Of a stretch of DNA of 64,000 nt, positions 1-11,700 are shown in pieces. A program made the translations under genes and the position numbers. Origin of the DNA: Bettongia penicillata ogilbyi (taxonomy: Eukaryota; Chordata; Mammalia; Diprotodontia; Potoroidae); the NCBI GenBank assembly GCA_023548195.1, contig JAJHZJ010000311.1, positions 5,406,687 to 5,470,686 of the forward strand, in the 5' to 3' direction. How positions within the stretch are numbered: the first letter of the stretch is position 1; the number at the start of each line of letters is the position of its first letter. The notes beneath the pieces were generated by a model. It saw only the letters and a program-made list of their open reading frames with translations, was not told the origin of the DNA and did not search any database.

Positions 1-242
1 TATAAGCAGAATGCTCTGGTCTAGCTCTCTGCCCCTTGCTGCCTAAACAATCCCAGATATCCAGGGCCAGAATTTTGACCAATTAAAGACAGACACCTCC
101 TAGATATGCTCCCATCAACCAATTCTGCTTCTCATTCCCTGTCTGGACTCTCAAGACTTTGAGCACCTGCATCATCAAAGACTTTCTTTTTTTGAGTAGG
201 CAAACTTAGTCATCATCTTTTGTTTCATTTCTTACCTAGACT

Positions 243-497
243 TAAATCACTGAATGGGTATTAACTCACGTAAACTGAGACCTGGAAAAGTGCTTAGCTT
301 TAAAAAGGCCAAGGTATCCCACTGCATCTGGGGTCCTCTATGCCTTGCCATTGGACTCAGATGACCTGGAGGAGACAGTGAAGCTGATGACTGCGCACAG
401 TCCTGTCTCACTTAAATCCAAGTCCTTTTACGTCAAGATGTCAACCTTCCTGATGTCTTTGGGCCTCTTCGAGAATGAAGGATGAACAGCAACCTCA
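243..497 (+). mobile_element. Short interspersed repeat, family X (plus)
   Basis: Near full-length copy of a repeat that recurs at 57858-58112 (plus), 30694-30812 (plus, 3' end only), and 42360-42730 and 47693-47935 (minus). The hallmark is a start with AAACTGAGACCTG and an end with GAGAATGAAGGATGAACAGCAAC. I do not assign a library name; the A/C-rich tail suggests a retroposon. Confidence 0.55.
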
Positions 498-779
498 ACG
501 GCTTACATTTTTACAGCCTCTTCCAGGTTTATGAAAAACTTTCCTCATAAGAATCTTTTAAAGTCGAAAGCGTGAATGTGATGATTTCATTTTACAAAGA
601 TGAAGGGACTTACTTGTGGTCACAGATCTAATAAATATTGTAACTGGAATCTCAATCTATTGAACCTATTGCCTCCTTCTAATGAGAAACTCAATTTTCC
701 CACATTACTCAGTTATGTAGGGGGTACCAAAATCTTGCTAAATGGCAAATGCTGAATATATGTCTTGTTTACTTACTAG

Positions 780-896
780 AGTATAAGATCAATGAGAACA
801 GAGACCGCATCTTATCTAGACTTTATAGTTCCCTAGTACAGAACACAGTGCCCTCCCTACATGATAGGTGCTTAATAAATGCTCAAATTGAGTTGG
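780..896 (+). mobile_element. L2 LINE 3' tail (plus)
   Basis: Carries the degenerate L2 3' end pattern: a GATCAATGAGAACAGAG block, an ACACAGTGCCC block and a GGTGCTTAATAAATGCTC ending. Confidence 0.55.
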
Positions 897-929
897 AATG
901 AGAACTCCATAAATACTTATTAACATTAA

Positions 930-1110
930 TAACATTAATAATAGCTGATATTTACAATATTTAAAATTTGCAAAAGGCATTGCCTCTCATGAGGTAAGTA
1001 CTACAGGCATTATTGTTTCTATTTTACAGTGAGAAAACTGAGGCCAACAGAGGTTAAATATTATGATGTTCAACAGAGACAATAAGTAGGATTCAGCTGG
1101 ATTGCCTCAC
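930..1110 (-). mobile_element. MIR/THER-type CORE-SINE (minus)
   Basis: The plus strand shows the antisense signature: a GCAAAAGGCATTGCCTCTCATGAGG region, ATTTTACAG near 1023, then GAAAACTGAGGCC. It is old and diverged, and marks the likely outer limit of the IL10RA 3' UTR. Confidence 0.6.
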
Positions 1111-1808
1111 TTCCCTGAGCGGAATTGGTTTGAATGGAGCAGGTGAACAAAAACCAAACCAACCCTCAGAGAGAGACCTTTGACGCCGGCTTCTCCTTTT
1201 GGTCACTTCTCCTTTTCCCCAAGCCCCACTGGGATTTTCCTCCCAGTCATGTGCATTGACTGTCCCTGATATCAAAGGCTTGCTTCCACCCTCTCTGTCC
1301 CTAGTGGAAACTGTCACTCTTTTCCCCAGGCTAAACCTCTGAGGACAGAAACTCTTGCTCTAAAGTCACCTCCTCAGTGCAGCCCCATCCATACTCATTC
1401 TTCTTCCTCCTTCTCCACCAGATTAGAAGTGATGTTAGGCAAGACACCTTACTACAGAGGATCCCAAACATAGGAGAAGGAGCCATCCTTGCTCTGCTCC
1501 TCTTGCTAGGTCCCCAAGATCCCTGGTTCTGACATCTGGGCCTGACAGTAGACATAAGGACATGTCAGTTAATGTGTTGTTGTACTCTCCTCACCCTCCC
1601 AGACCGTGCCCGCCCAAGCATCTCCATGTGTCAGGGCTTATCATGGACTAGGCATCTCTAAGGCAGATGAGGTAGTTTCTGATTGTGCAGAAGAGTGAGC
1701 TTATATTACTGTTTGTCTACTGCCCCCAGCACTGCCCCTCCATTCTGGCCCAACATCAACTCTAGTGTTTGGGGTTGACTGAGACTCTCCTATTAGGAGC
1801 ATCCCAAG
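1111..1808 (-). other. IL10RA: Probable IL10RA 3' untranslated region
   Basis: This non-repetitive stretch of about 700 bases directly follows the IL10RA stop codon and ends where old SINEs begin. No minus-strand AATAAA or ATTAAA was found between 1 and 1808, so the polyadenylation site is not located. It may use a variant hexamer or lie outside the window. Short open frames here on the minus strand have no recognisable content. Confidence 0.5.
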
Positions 1809-2729
1809 TCACTCATTGGTGTGCAAACTGGAGATCAAAGGCAAGGTTATTGGATCTGTATTCCAGATCTCTGGAGGAGTAGGAGCTGTGCGGAAGTTCA
1901 GAAGATGGAGGTCAGGTGTGTTGTCATGTTCGAATGTTGTCAGTTCACCGGTGCTAACCAAATTCAGGAGGCTCCACTCCTCTGTTGGTTCAATCCACTG
2001 CCTAGGTGAAGCCTCTGGGTCCCCAAAGTTCTGATTTGGTAAGCTCTGCTTTAGATAACCCTTAGTCTGGGCCACATCCCTGTGGGTTCTGCATTTGTAT
2101 CCCAGGCTGCCTGTGAGGGAAGAGTCCTCCCCCAGGCTAGGGGACCCCTCCTGGTTTTGGTCTGTGCATCTGGACTGCTGAAGGTAGCCTTGGAAGATCA
2201 TACTGGCTGCAGTTTCTTCCTCAGGCAGCATGGGAGTGGAGCTGTTACCTTCCAGAGCTGTGGAGGCCCTCTTGTGCTGGAGGTCCTGAGAGGAGCCCAA
2301 TGGGATTGCTGTGGAGCTCTGGGGTAGGCCAAGGCCACTATCTTCCTGGTCAGTGTCCCTACTCCCTGGCTGCTGCCTCCATTCTTGCCCTGACTGTGGG
2401 CTCAGGGCATGCAAATAAACTCCACTGTCTGTGCTGGTACTGCTGGAGCTGGTGCTGCAGCTGCTCTTTGGCTGCTGAGGGCCACTGCCCCCCTGGGTTC
2501 CACCTGCTGTGGGATCCAGGACAGGGAGGAGGAACTGAGGATCCTCACTCTGCAGTGACTGTTTGGTGCTGCTGAAGCCACTGTCTGTGCTGCTATGGAG
2601 CTCTGAGTTCTTCAGCTCCAAGGATACCTTGGGGAAGGTTGCCTCATCAAGGTGGTGGATGATGTCTTGCTTTACCTTGAAGTTCTCTTTGCTTATGATA
2701 CCAGAATATGTTTGTTTGGCAAGGGAGGC
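1809..2729 (-). CDS. IL10RA: IL10RA exon 7: cytoplasmic signalling tail and stop codon
   Basis: The 921-nt terminal exon has acceptor CCTAG and encodes residues 271-576 plus the stop. Visible blocks are HHLDEATFPKVSLELKN (human HPLDEEAFLKVSPELKN), STDSGFSSTKQSLQ with a DSGxxS phosphodegron, a low-complexity serine/threonine run, two further DSG repeats, GYLQQ (Tyr452), GYLKQ (Tyr495), WIEPTEEWSLL, and the C-terminal TLPLISSL. In human IL10RA the two GYLxQ tyrosines recruit STAT3. The sequence between motifs is poorly conserved, which is usual for this exon. Confidence 0.97.
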   Translation of the reverse strand, partial: ASLAKQTYSGIISKENFKVKQDIIHHLDEATFPKVSLELKNSELHSSTDSGFSSTKQSLQSEDPQFLLPVLDPTAGGTQGGSGPQQPKSSCSTSSSSTSTDSGVYLHALSPQSGQEWRQQPGSRDTDQEDSGLGLPQSSTAIPLGSSQDLQHKRASTALEGNSSTPMLPEEETAASMIFQGYLQQSRCTDQNQEGSPSLGEDSSLTGSLGYKCRTHRDVAQTKGYLKQSLPNQNFGDPEASPRQWIEPTEEWSLLNLVSTGELTTFEHDNTPDLHLLNFRTAPTPPEIWNTDPITLPLISSLHTNE

Positions 2730-5700
2730 CTAGGAAGGAATAGGGCAGTGAAGGGTTAGAGGAAGTCAAACAAGAAGGAAAAGCTTTATTCCAGCAGACC
2801 TACAAGAAAGCTAACCTCCACACAGGCTGTATCTAACAGGGTTGTATTTGACCTACTGAAGAACCTTTTCACTCATCTAACCTACATAGAAGAAAGAACC
2901 CAGGATCTGGAGTCAGAAAACCCAGTCTGGCATTCTAATCTTGAAATGTCACAGCTGTGAAAACTTGACAAATCACTTAGTTTCTCTAGGTTCCAGTTTC
3001 CTCATCTGAAAAATGAGGGAGTGGTACTAGATGATCTCTAAGGGTCCTTTCAGTTTGAAATTCTATGAAAGGGGATAAAAGGAGACACAGGTCTATATTA
3101 TAGCAAGAGACTATTAGATTAGACCCAAGAAAGAACTTTTCTAGTCCTCTAAGTGTATTTTGAACCTGTCTGTCTAGTGTTGGACTTGGCAGGAATCTTA
3201 GCAGAAAAGCGTGATGTGAATGTGGGTCTCTGGATTCTACTCCCTTCCCTTTGCTTCCTACATCGTCCTGCCTCATTGGTATTCACTAACTGAGTGCTAA
3301 CCACTGGGTACTACTGCAGGGAATTCCATTCACCCTCACTCAGGGGGAGGGGCGCACCAGGTTTGTCATCTCATTTCCTTCCTCTTGGTTCCCTCCTACG
3401 TAAGGAGGGAACGTAGGTTCTCCCTACGTAATTTTCAATTTCTCCCTTTCATCTCCTGGCCAGAGTGAAGACCTGACTTTCTCGCTGACAACCCCGCCTT
3501 CATCTCTTGAAGTCTCTCCTAGTTCTGGGTATATGGAATCCCCCTCCCAGACTGTCTGCTCCATAGTAAGCACCATTTCCCCTCAATAACTTTTTAGCCT
3601 TCCAAAGTCCATCAAACTCTTGGGAGCTGAGACATCTTTGTGGAGAATGTAAACTCCTAGGGAACAGGGATTATTTCATTCTTTGTAACAGTATCCCCAG
3701 TGCCTGGCACACGGTAGGCATTTAACCAATTCTCGTTAAGCTTGACTGATTGAGAGCTGGCCTTGAAGTAAGGAAGACCTGGGTTCAAGTGGGATTTCTA
3801 ATGTAAACTGTCTATGATGTTGGGCAATTCCCTAAAACAATAAATTGTGGAACAGTTGGTGACCTGCATTAGTAGAGGGACCAGGAGTTCCAAACCACTG
3901 ACATTGTAGGTCTGGACAAAAATGAACTGCTCCCTGCCCCGAAAAAATCCCCAATCCCCAAATCAGCCAATCACAGTGGGGGTTGGAGCACTATTCTTTG
4001 ATATTAACCAAGGCCCAGAAAGGGGTCATGGTTCCTCTTACTTACAGATGTTGCTTAATTCTTAAAAGCTGAACTTCAATAAAAATGCAATTTAAAGTAT
4101 AATCTCAGCATCTTTTCAGTACTTTGGGGTATGATGAAATTTTTAATGATATTTAGTAAACCCTCTCTCTTCCTCATGATTCTTCCTCATTTCCCACCCA
4201 CTTCAACCTTCTCCTTTCATTGAAACAAAAAGATTTATCTCTTAAGATTTCTGTTTTCTATCTCTCTTGGAAATCCAGACACTAGATAACTTAAGTAATC
4301 TTGAATTCTCTCAAGTTTGTGGGCAGCTCTGGACCAGACAGGAGGAGGAGGCCAGTGTAGTTGTCCTCACTGGGGGCAAAACATGAGTAATAGGATCTCC
4401 CTTACCAGGACTTCAGGTGGCTTCTTGGGTTTTCTTATGTAGAGTCGAATACTCAGGTAGCCAACAGCAAGACAGATCGTCAGAAAGGAGGTGATGAAGG
4501 TACTGATGGTAGTCACTGTGGGATCTAGAGCAAGACCCAGACAGATTAATTCTCCTGGAGGGCTATGGAGACTTCATGGAAACTTTGTGGGGCAACCATC
4601 ACACAGTACTGATTCCATGCCACGGCGCCTTCTTTCTCCAGATGTATTTCTGTTTGCTATGGCCCCTCTCTTGCCTCTAAACTCATCTTTTCTAGGAAGT
4701 CTTTCTTGTTTAATCCAATCAGATTTAATCACTCCATTACTCTGCTTTCCTATAACCCTTTAAGCACACAAACTGCATTATTATAATTGGTCAGCTCTTA
4801 CAGAACCATATCTCCTAATTTTTTTAATGCCCTTCTCCCACATCTCCCCACTTCCCAATCTTTTAGTTCAAGGGGAAATGAATCCTGGTGGGCTTCATTG
4901 GTGACTTCTTCAGAGTGCAAGTAGGTGGCATAGAAGATGGAGTGCTATACCTGGAGTCAGGAAGACATGAGTTCAAATCCAGCCTCACATATTTATCTTT
5001 CTGTTTCTGGGTAAGTCACTAAACCTCAACCTGCCTCAGTTTCCTCATCTGTAAAATAGGAATATTTATAGCGCTTACTTCCCAGGGTCTCTGTGATGAC
5101 AAAAATGAGATTCTATTTGTAAAGTGCTTTGCAGACCTTAAGGCATGATGTAAATTCTAGCGATCATTGCTCTTGCTGAACTCAGAGTGTTCTGTATCTG
5201 CACCACACTACTCATTAGACACCGATCTTGCATTGTCACTAATCATCTTTTGTGGCTATGTCTTTTTCTGCCAACAGACTGTAAGTATATTGAGGGTCAG
5301 GGATAGAGTGCATGTTTTTGTATTCCAGATAGCACCTCCCTGCGCTAGAGAGCCTGGCACATAGGAAGGAGACACAGTACGTAGTGGTTGGTTGGTTGGT
5401 GCCATTTTAATGGGGCTTTATCATAGTTCTGATAAAAGAGATACTGAAATTCTAGGGAGGGAAGGACAACAAGGAAGAAGAGGGCTTAGTAGAGGACACA
5501 GTAGAAATGGATGATGGATAAAAAGGGCCTATGTGAGGTCAGTCTGTGAGCACTGATTAACAATTAGCCAGGCATTTTGCGAGGAGCTGGGAATGGATAC
5601 AAAGTCAAAAATGAAAGAGTGCATGCTCTCAGGAGCCTTCCAGTCTACTGAGGGAAATAACATGAAGACATCTAAATATCTGCAAAACAGGTATCGGCTA

Positions 5701-8700
5701 ACTTTTTTTGTTTTTGGCAGAGCAGGTAGGAAGGCTAGAGAAAGCCTTATGTGTTTTTGTTATTTAGCCATGTCTGATTCTTCCTGATCCCTTTTGGGAT
5801 TTTCTTGGAAAAGACATGTTATTTTTCTCTTCCGTCTTCAGCTTATTTTACAGATGGGGAAACTGAGGCAAACAGGGTTAAGTGACTTGCTCAGGATCAC
5901 ACAGATGAAGCCAGATTTGAACTCCAGGCCTGGTGCTCTATGCATTGCACCACTTAGTATCCTTACATAGGTGGTGGCATTTGAGCTGATCTTTAAAGGA
6001 AAATATGGATTGGGAGGGAGGGGAGAATGTATTTTAGGCATGGAATAGAGCCTGCGGAAAGGGAACCTGAGATGGGAAATGCAACAGAACCTTGCAAGAC
6101 TCCTGCCTCTGATATTACCTTGTGACCTAGGTGAAAGATGGAATGGAGAGGGGAGAACTCTAGCTCTCCTCTTCCCACTCCAGTATGGACTGGAGTCCTT
6201 CCTCAGAATGTCCCCCACTCTCCTGAGTCACAGACCTGACCTGCACTTACCTGACTCAGTCACTGTGATGCACTTTTTCTCCGACCACATTCCCTTGTTA
6301 GGCTGGGACTTGACGACAGGTTTTACCTTGATGCAGACCAACTCTCCTTTTGTGGCTGGGAGGTTAAATTTTTCATGATATATCTTCTTGGTAATCTTAA
6401 TAGGCTAAAAGAAACAGTGGTTAGCTATGGGGTTATGGACAGTCCTCCATTCTAGGCTGGTTTCAACTTATCCATAAAATCATGTGCTGCTGTAATGACT
6501 ACAACTTTAGGATCTGGGGAGTAGTGAGGCAGATACTTGCAGGTGTTCAATTTCTGGCACTACTTTTCTGCGATATTGGGCAAATCACTTAGTTTCTGTA
6601 AAGATGCTGGATTAGATGACCTCCAAGATCTCTTCTTGCTCTAAATCTGTAGTGTTGGGATGATGAAGGGGTAAAGATGGCACTAGAATCAGATTTGAAG
6701 ACCCCCTCCAGAAGGTCAGGCCTCTAGTGCTCCTGGGTTCTGGCCACTGCCGATCCCTTTCTGCAAAGACCCTGACATCCTCTCTCTCCCCACCTCCCCA
6801 GTTCCAGGCAGAGACCAGCTCCCCAGCTTCAGATGTCCTTCACCTCCACCTCAGGTCACTGTACAAAGAGTCTGTTTATTACTCCTGCTGGTATTTTCAC
6901 TCACAATGAGTTTTTAAGACAGGGTTAAGTGTTCATGGACTATAGCCATGCCTCAGGAATATTACCCCTACCTCCAGTCTTTGGGTTTCCCTTACCTCAC
7001 GATTTTTCAACTCCTTGGTGATGTTTAGATCATATTCCCGGTAGTATCTGAAAATGTTTTCATAAGAAATATTCCCAATGGCTCCTGGGGGCCTGGCAGG
7101 CAGGATTTCTCCCAGGATAGTACTGCCACTCAACTGTAGCTTTAGCTGGTCTATCCTAAGAATTACTGGAAGCAAGAGGCAGAATCAAGGCATCATTAGA
7201 CTGAAAAGGTCCTAATGAGTTCATAAGCTTTTATTTTCTGGAATAACTAACCCCCATTCCCTCTCTCAAACTCTGAATTATTTTGGCATGACTTTGATGA
7301 TCTTTCTCTGAAAGACATCTTTCTAAGATCCTCCCACTCCACTGTTCTATTTGGCTGGGGTTTTGGGAACGGCTTGGGAGTGTGGAACAGAGAAGAGCCC
7401 TAAATATGGTCTCCTAGCTGGAATGTATTTAGGCTAAAGTAAGAAAAGTACCATCATCTTTAGAGAGTCGAGTATCTGATCTTGTCCAGTTAGACTTCTG
7501 GTGACCAGCAATCGCCCTTACACGGGCATAGTAGCTCTTTTCATCAAGGTCTAGGGTTGGCAGGGTCAGATCACAGGAGAGATGTAGGGTCCTGCTGCAG
7601 TTGGGGACAGGATTCCAGGATTCCCCGTACCTGGGGAGGATATATTAAAGGTCTTTCAAGAGGAAGCATAGGTTTTAGGCTGTGTGATGCTGTCCAGGGG
7701 AGGAGCCTAGTATGGGTTAGGTGTCCTCTTCAATCTGAGTACCATCCCCTTTGGACTCTTCTTCCCTTGGAGGGTTCTCCGTTATTCTTCGTTCACCCTC
7801 TATGGGATCTCCCTCTGTGGTTTCCCTTCCAGTCTTTCTGACTCCCAAGCCCTACCTCTCCTCTCCCACTCTATGATAGTTCCCTCAGTCTGGTTCCTCC
7901 TCATGGGGAGGGAGATCTCCCTCAACTGGGCCTCCTCCCAACAATGGAGTTTCCCTTAGAATTGTCCCCACTCCCACCTCTGGACACCTTCCTTCAGTCT
8001 GAAGCTCCCCATTTGTAGTGTTTCTCTTGGGGTGGCTAGTCAGTAAGCCAAGTCCTACCTGTCTAGTTCAACTCAATAAACATTTATTAAGCCCCTGTTA
8101 TGTGCCAGGCACTGTGCTAAGCACCAGAGATACAAAAAGAAGCAGAAGACATTCTCTCCCTGCCCTCAAGGAGCTCATGATCCAACGATTACTGTACCTT
8201 ACACTAATTCCTCTTTCTCTGAGCCCTCATAGAGTTGCTTCCAGACTGCAACAAGACAATCCACTGACTGATCCATGAATAAACAAATATTTATTAAACA
8301 CCTACTGTGTGCCAAGCACTGGGCTTTGCAGAACTTAAGGCCTCTCTTAATGTCCATCCTCATAATTATTACCTGGATGTCTACTGTGTCATCATTCTCA
8401 GCATGTGCTTGCCACACATGTTTTTATGGGTTTTTTATTTGACTCTTCAATGATGCCATAAAAGCCTTGAAGGCCATGAGGCTATCTTAATGCTCCGTAA
8501 GCACAGCCATAGTACTAAGCAACTGTTGGGTCCAAGAGCTACTCTTCAAATGGTACCATGGAAAGCACTTCTATGACATGTTTCAAGGTTCTGTCATAGA
8601 CTCACAAGGTTAGAGTTGGAAGGGTCCTTAAAGGTCATCTAGTCCAACCAGTAGATAAAGTACAGGACCTGGAGTCAGGAAGACCTGAGTTCAAATCCAG

Positions 8701-11700
8701 CCTCCAGACACTCACTAGTTGTGTCACTTTGGACAAGTCATTAAACCTCTGTCTTAGTTTCCACAGCTGTAAAATGGGGATAATAACAGCATCTACCTCC
8801 CATGACTGTTGTGGAGATCAAATGAGATAATATTTATAAAGCATGCTTAATAAATACCTTTTACAGTTCAGGAAAATGAGGCTTAGATTTAGGTGACTTG
8901 ACTGAGGTCACACAGTTATTAAGGGTCAGTGCTAGTATTTAAACGTAGGTCCTTTGAATGAATGTAGAGTACCCTGATCCCTGTGCCATGTTATTTCTCT
9001 ACAAAAGTCTTTTTTGCACACCAGCTCTGCGAGTTAAAGCACGTAATGTTATCCCCATCTTCATGATAGGGAAACTGAGGCACAGAGCAATCACTTGGCC
9101 TGCCCAAAATAATCTGACTAGTAAATAGTGGAGGCTGAATTTAAACTCACTTCTAGTCTAGTGCCCTTTCTACTCTATGACACTGCCCATTCTGTACGCC
9201 TAGTCTCACTTAATTGGTGCGTGTCCTATGTGCCTGTTTGGGGATGTTATGACAAGAGGGGATGAAATAGGGGCCCAGATGATCTCATCACTCCCACTTT
9301 CAACCCACACATGTCTTACCTCATGTACTGCACTTCATAGGAGATGTTATGGGTCTGATTCTGGCCTGGTTCCCAGTGGAGGATGTGGTGGAAAAGGATG
9401 GCTTTAAACAGGACATTTTTAGGACTAGGCAGTTGTGTCTCATTGGGAGAGGAAGGGGCAGGAAGCCCAGGTACCAACATGGTCCAGAGACTCTCCCCAG
9501 AAGCAGCAGTGCCTTTAGATTAAAAAGACAGAGATACAGACTGATGTTTTACAGACAAGGAGGTGGTGGCCCCTGGTGAGACAGGGGCCTGTGACCACTC
9601 AGATGGATGTTGTCTTCCTACTGTGTTTAGTACTTGGAGGATTATGGTATTTTAGAACTAGAAGGGATTTTAGGCGTTATCTAGTCCAGCTCCCTCACTA
9701 ACAGATGAGTCAGATGAGTAAATGCACAGAGCAGGGGATGTGAATTGTCTAACATCACAGAGAAATTAAATGGTGGTGCTGGGATTCAATCTGAGGTCTT
9801 CCAATTCCCAATCCAGTGTCCTTTTCACTACACTAGCCTACATTGCAGTGAGGATACATTAGGGCAGCTAGGTGGTAGAGTGAATAGAACACTGGGTCTG
9901 GAGTCAGGAAGACTCATATTCATGAGTTAAAATGAGTCTTCAGGCACTTCCTAGTTGTGTGACCCCAGGCAAGTCACTTAACCCTGTTTGCCTCAGTTTC
10001 TTCATTTGTAAGATAAACTGGAGAAGGAAATGGCAAACTACTCCAGCATCTTTGCCAAGAAAACCCCAAATGGAATCATGATGTGATATTTAAAAGAGTT
10101 TAAGAAATGTAGTTTCTGGGTAATTTAATCATTTTATTACTAAGGCCAGCAGGTTATTAATAAAAGAATAGTCATTTGGCCTTCTCTCAGACAAAAGACA
10201 ACCATGACGGTGGGCTCACAGTCTATATACCCTTGGGAGCAATGAGGGGCTGCTCGAGACATCATGTTATCCTTGGACAGAGAATTTATCTTTACTCTGA
10301 CCACCACAGTCTTGGGCTATCTGGACAAAAGGATCTGTCTCCATCTAAGCATGAGTAGAATACAATGGATTTCCCCACCTTAGATTAAATTCCTTGTAAA
10401 GGAGGATGTGTTCTGACCAAGATCAGGAGTTAATGCAATCTCATTACCAGTAATGTCTTTCAAAAAAAAAATTGAACTTAAAGTCAGGACAGAAAATTTT
10501 TGAATATCTTGAGACATCTTTGGAGAAAATTTAGGTTAGGCTTTAGAAACACCTTCCTTATCGGACAAGGGAGATGCCTAGATCTCTTTTCCCAGAGATT
10601 TCTGAAGAATGGACCACAAAGATGGCTTCCTGAGAAGGCCTGGGAGCAAGAGTCTGGATAAAGTGGCAACTCCAGGTCTTTCTGAGCCTTAGCTTATGAG
10701 CTGTTAAGGAGTGCTACAGGGTCCTCTGAACTTGTCTTCTTGAGTTGCCATACTGTCCAGAAACACTGGACCCAGAGAATGCAGGAGGCCCTGAATGTGT
10801 CAAGGATGAAGCCCCTCCCCTTCCCTCTGGAACTGACATGAATTGTTGTTCGCATGCTAAAATGGTCTGTCCACAGGAGTCAAGACAGGTGCCAGTCAGG
10901 CTGAGAAACTGCTTGTGCAGCTGGGACCATTGTAGATAAGCAGACCATCCTATCTTCATGGTCTAGCTGCTTTTGCCATCACCCGTTCTTCCCTTTCAAG
11001 AGGGGTTTTGTCCTTTCCCACCTTTTCTGTACCCTTTCCCCTCCTATGCCAAGCCCCTTCAGGGGGAGATTTCCGATGCCTCCTCCTTCCTTTGTCCTGC
11101 TGTTATAAAAAACGCAAACTTCTGTAGGGATTGGGGACTCTTAGGGTTCCATCTGCATGATCACATCTCTTGTAATAAGCCTAGTTTTCATGTAAGTTTA
11201 TTGAAGCTGTCATTGCCTGTTGACAGAGTTTGTCTTATTAAAGATTATTTTGAAACAATTCAGCAGGAAGAGAAAATGATGATGGGCACTACATGCTTTA
11301 GTAATCACGTAATTCTAGGGTTCTTAATATGGGCAGTGAGAAGTTAAATTTTTTTCCCAAAAAATACATTTTGGTAGCTATTTTAAAATGACTGGTTTCT
11401 CATGTAGTTCATTTTATGCATTTAAAAACAAGCATTCTAAGAAGAGGACTGTAGGCTTTACCAGAATGCTTCATAAGTCCACGACACCAAAAATATTAAG
11501 AACCTCTGATCTCGTCTAACTTCCTCATTTTACAGATGAAAAAACTGAGGCCCAGAAGAGTGAAGTGATTTGCCTAGTGATAGCTAGGAAGAATTGGAGC
11601 TGGGTTTTACACACAGGCCTTTTTATTTTTTCCCTACTATATTATGCTACTTCACACAGAACTCATACTAAATTAATTCACCATTGTTTTCTCATCAGTG

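Noticed and set aside
5838..6218. 126-codon minus-strand open frame upstream of IL10RA exon 5
   Set aside because: It covers a CORE-SINE and intron sequence and matches no IL10RA segment.
9438..9440. Simple AG acceptor for IL10RA exon 2
   Set aside because: Using this AG shifts the frame, stops after four codons and breaks the conserved exon length, so TG was preferred for the coding model.
9861..10086. tRNA gene suggested by the GTTCAAATC box in SINE heads
   Set aside because: The box is the internal promoter of tRNA-derived SINEs. No cloverleaf or anticodon arm is preserved here or in the other copies.
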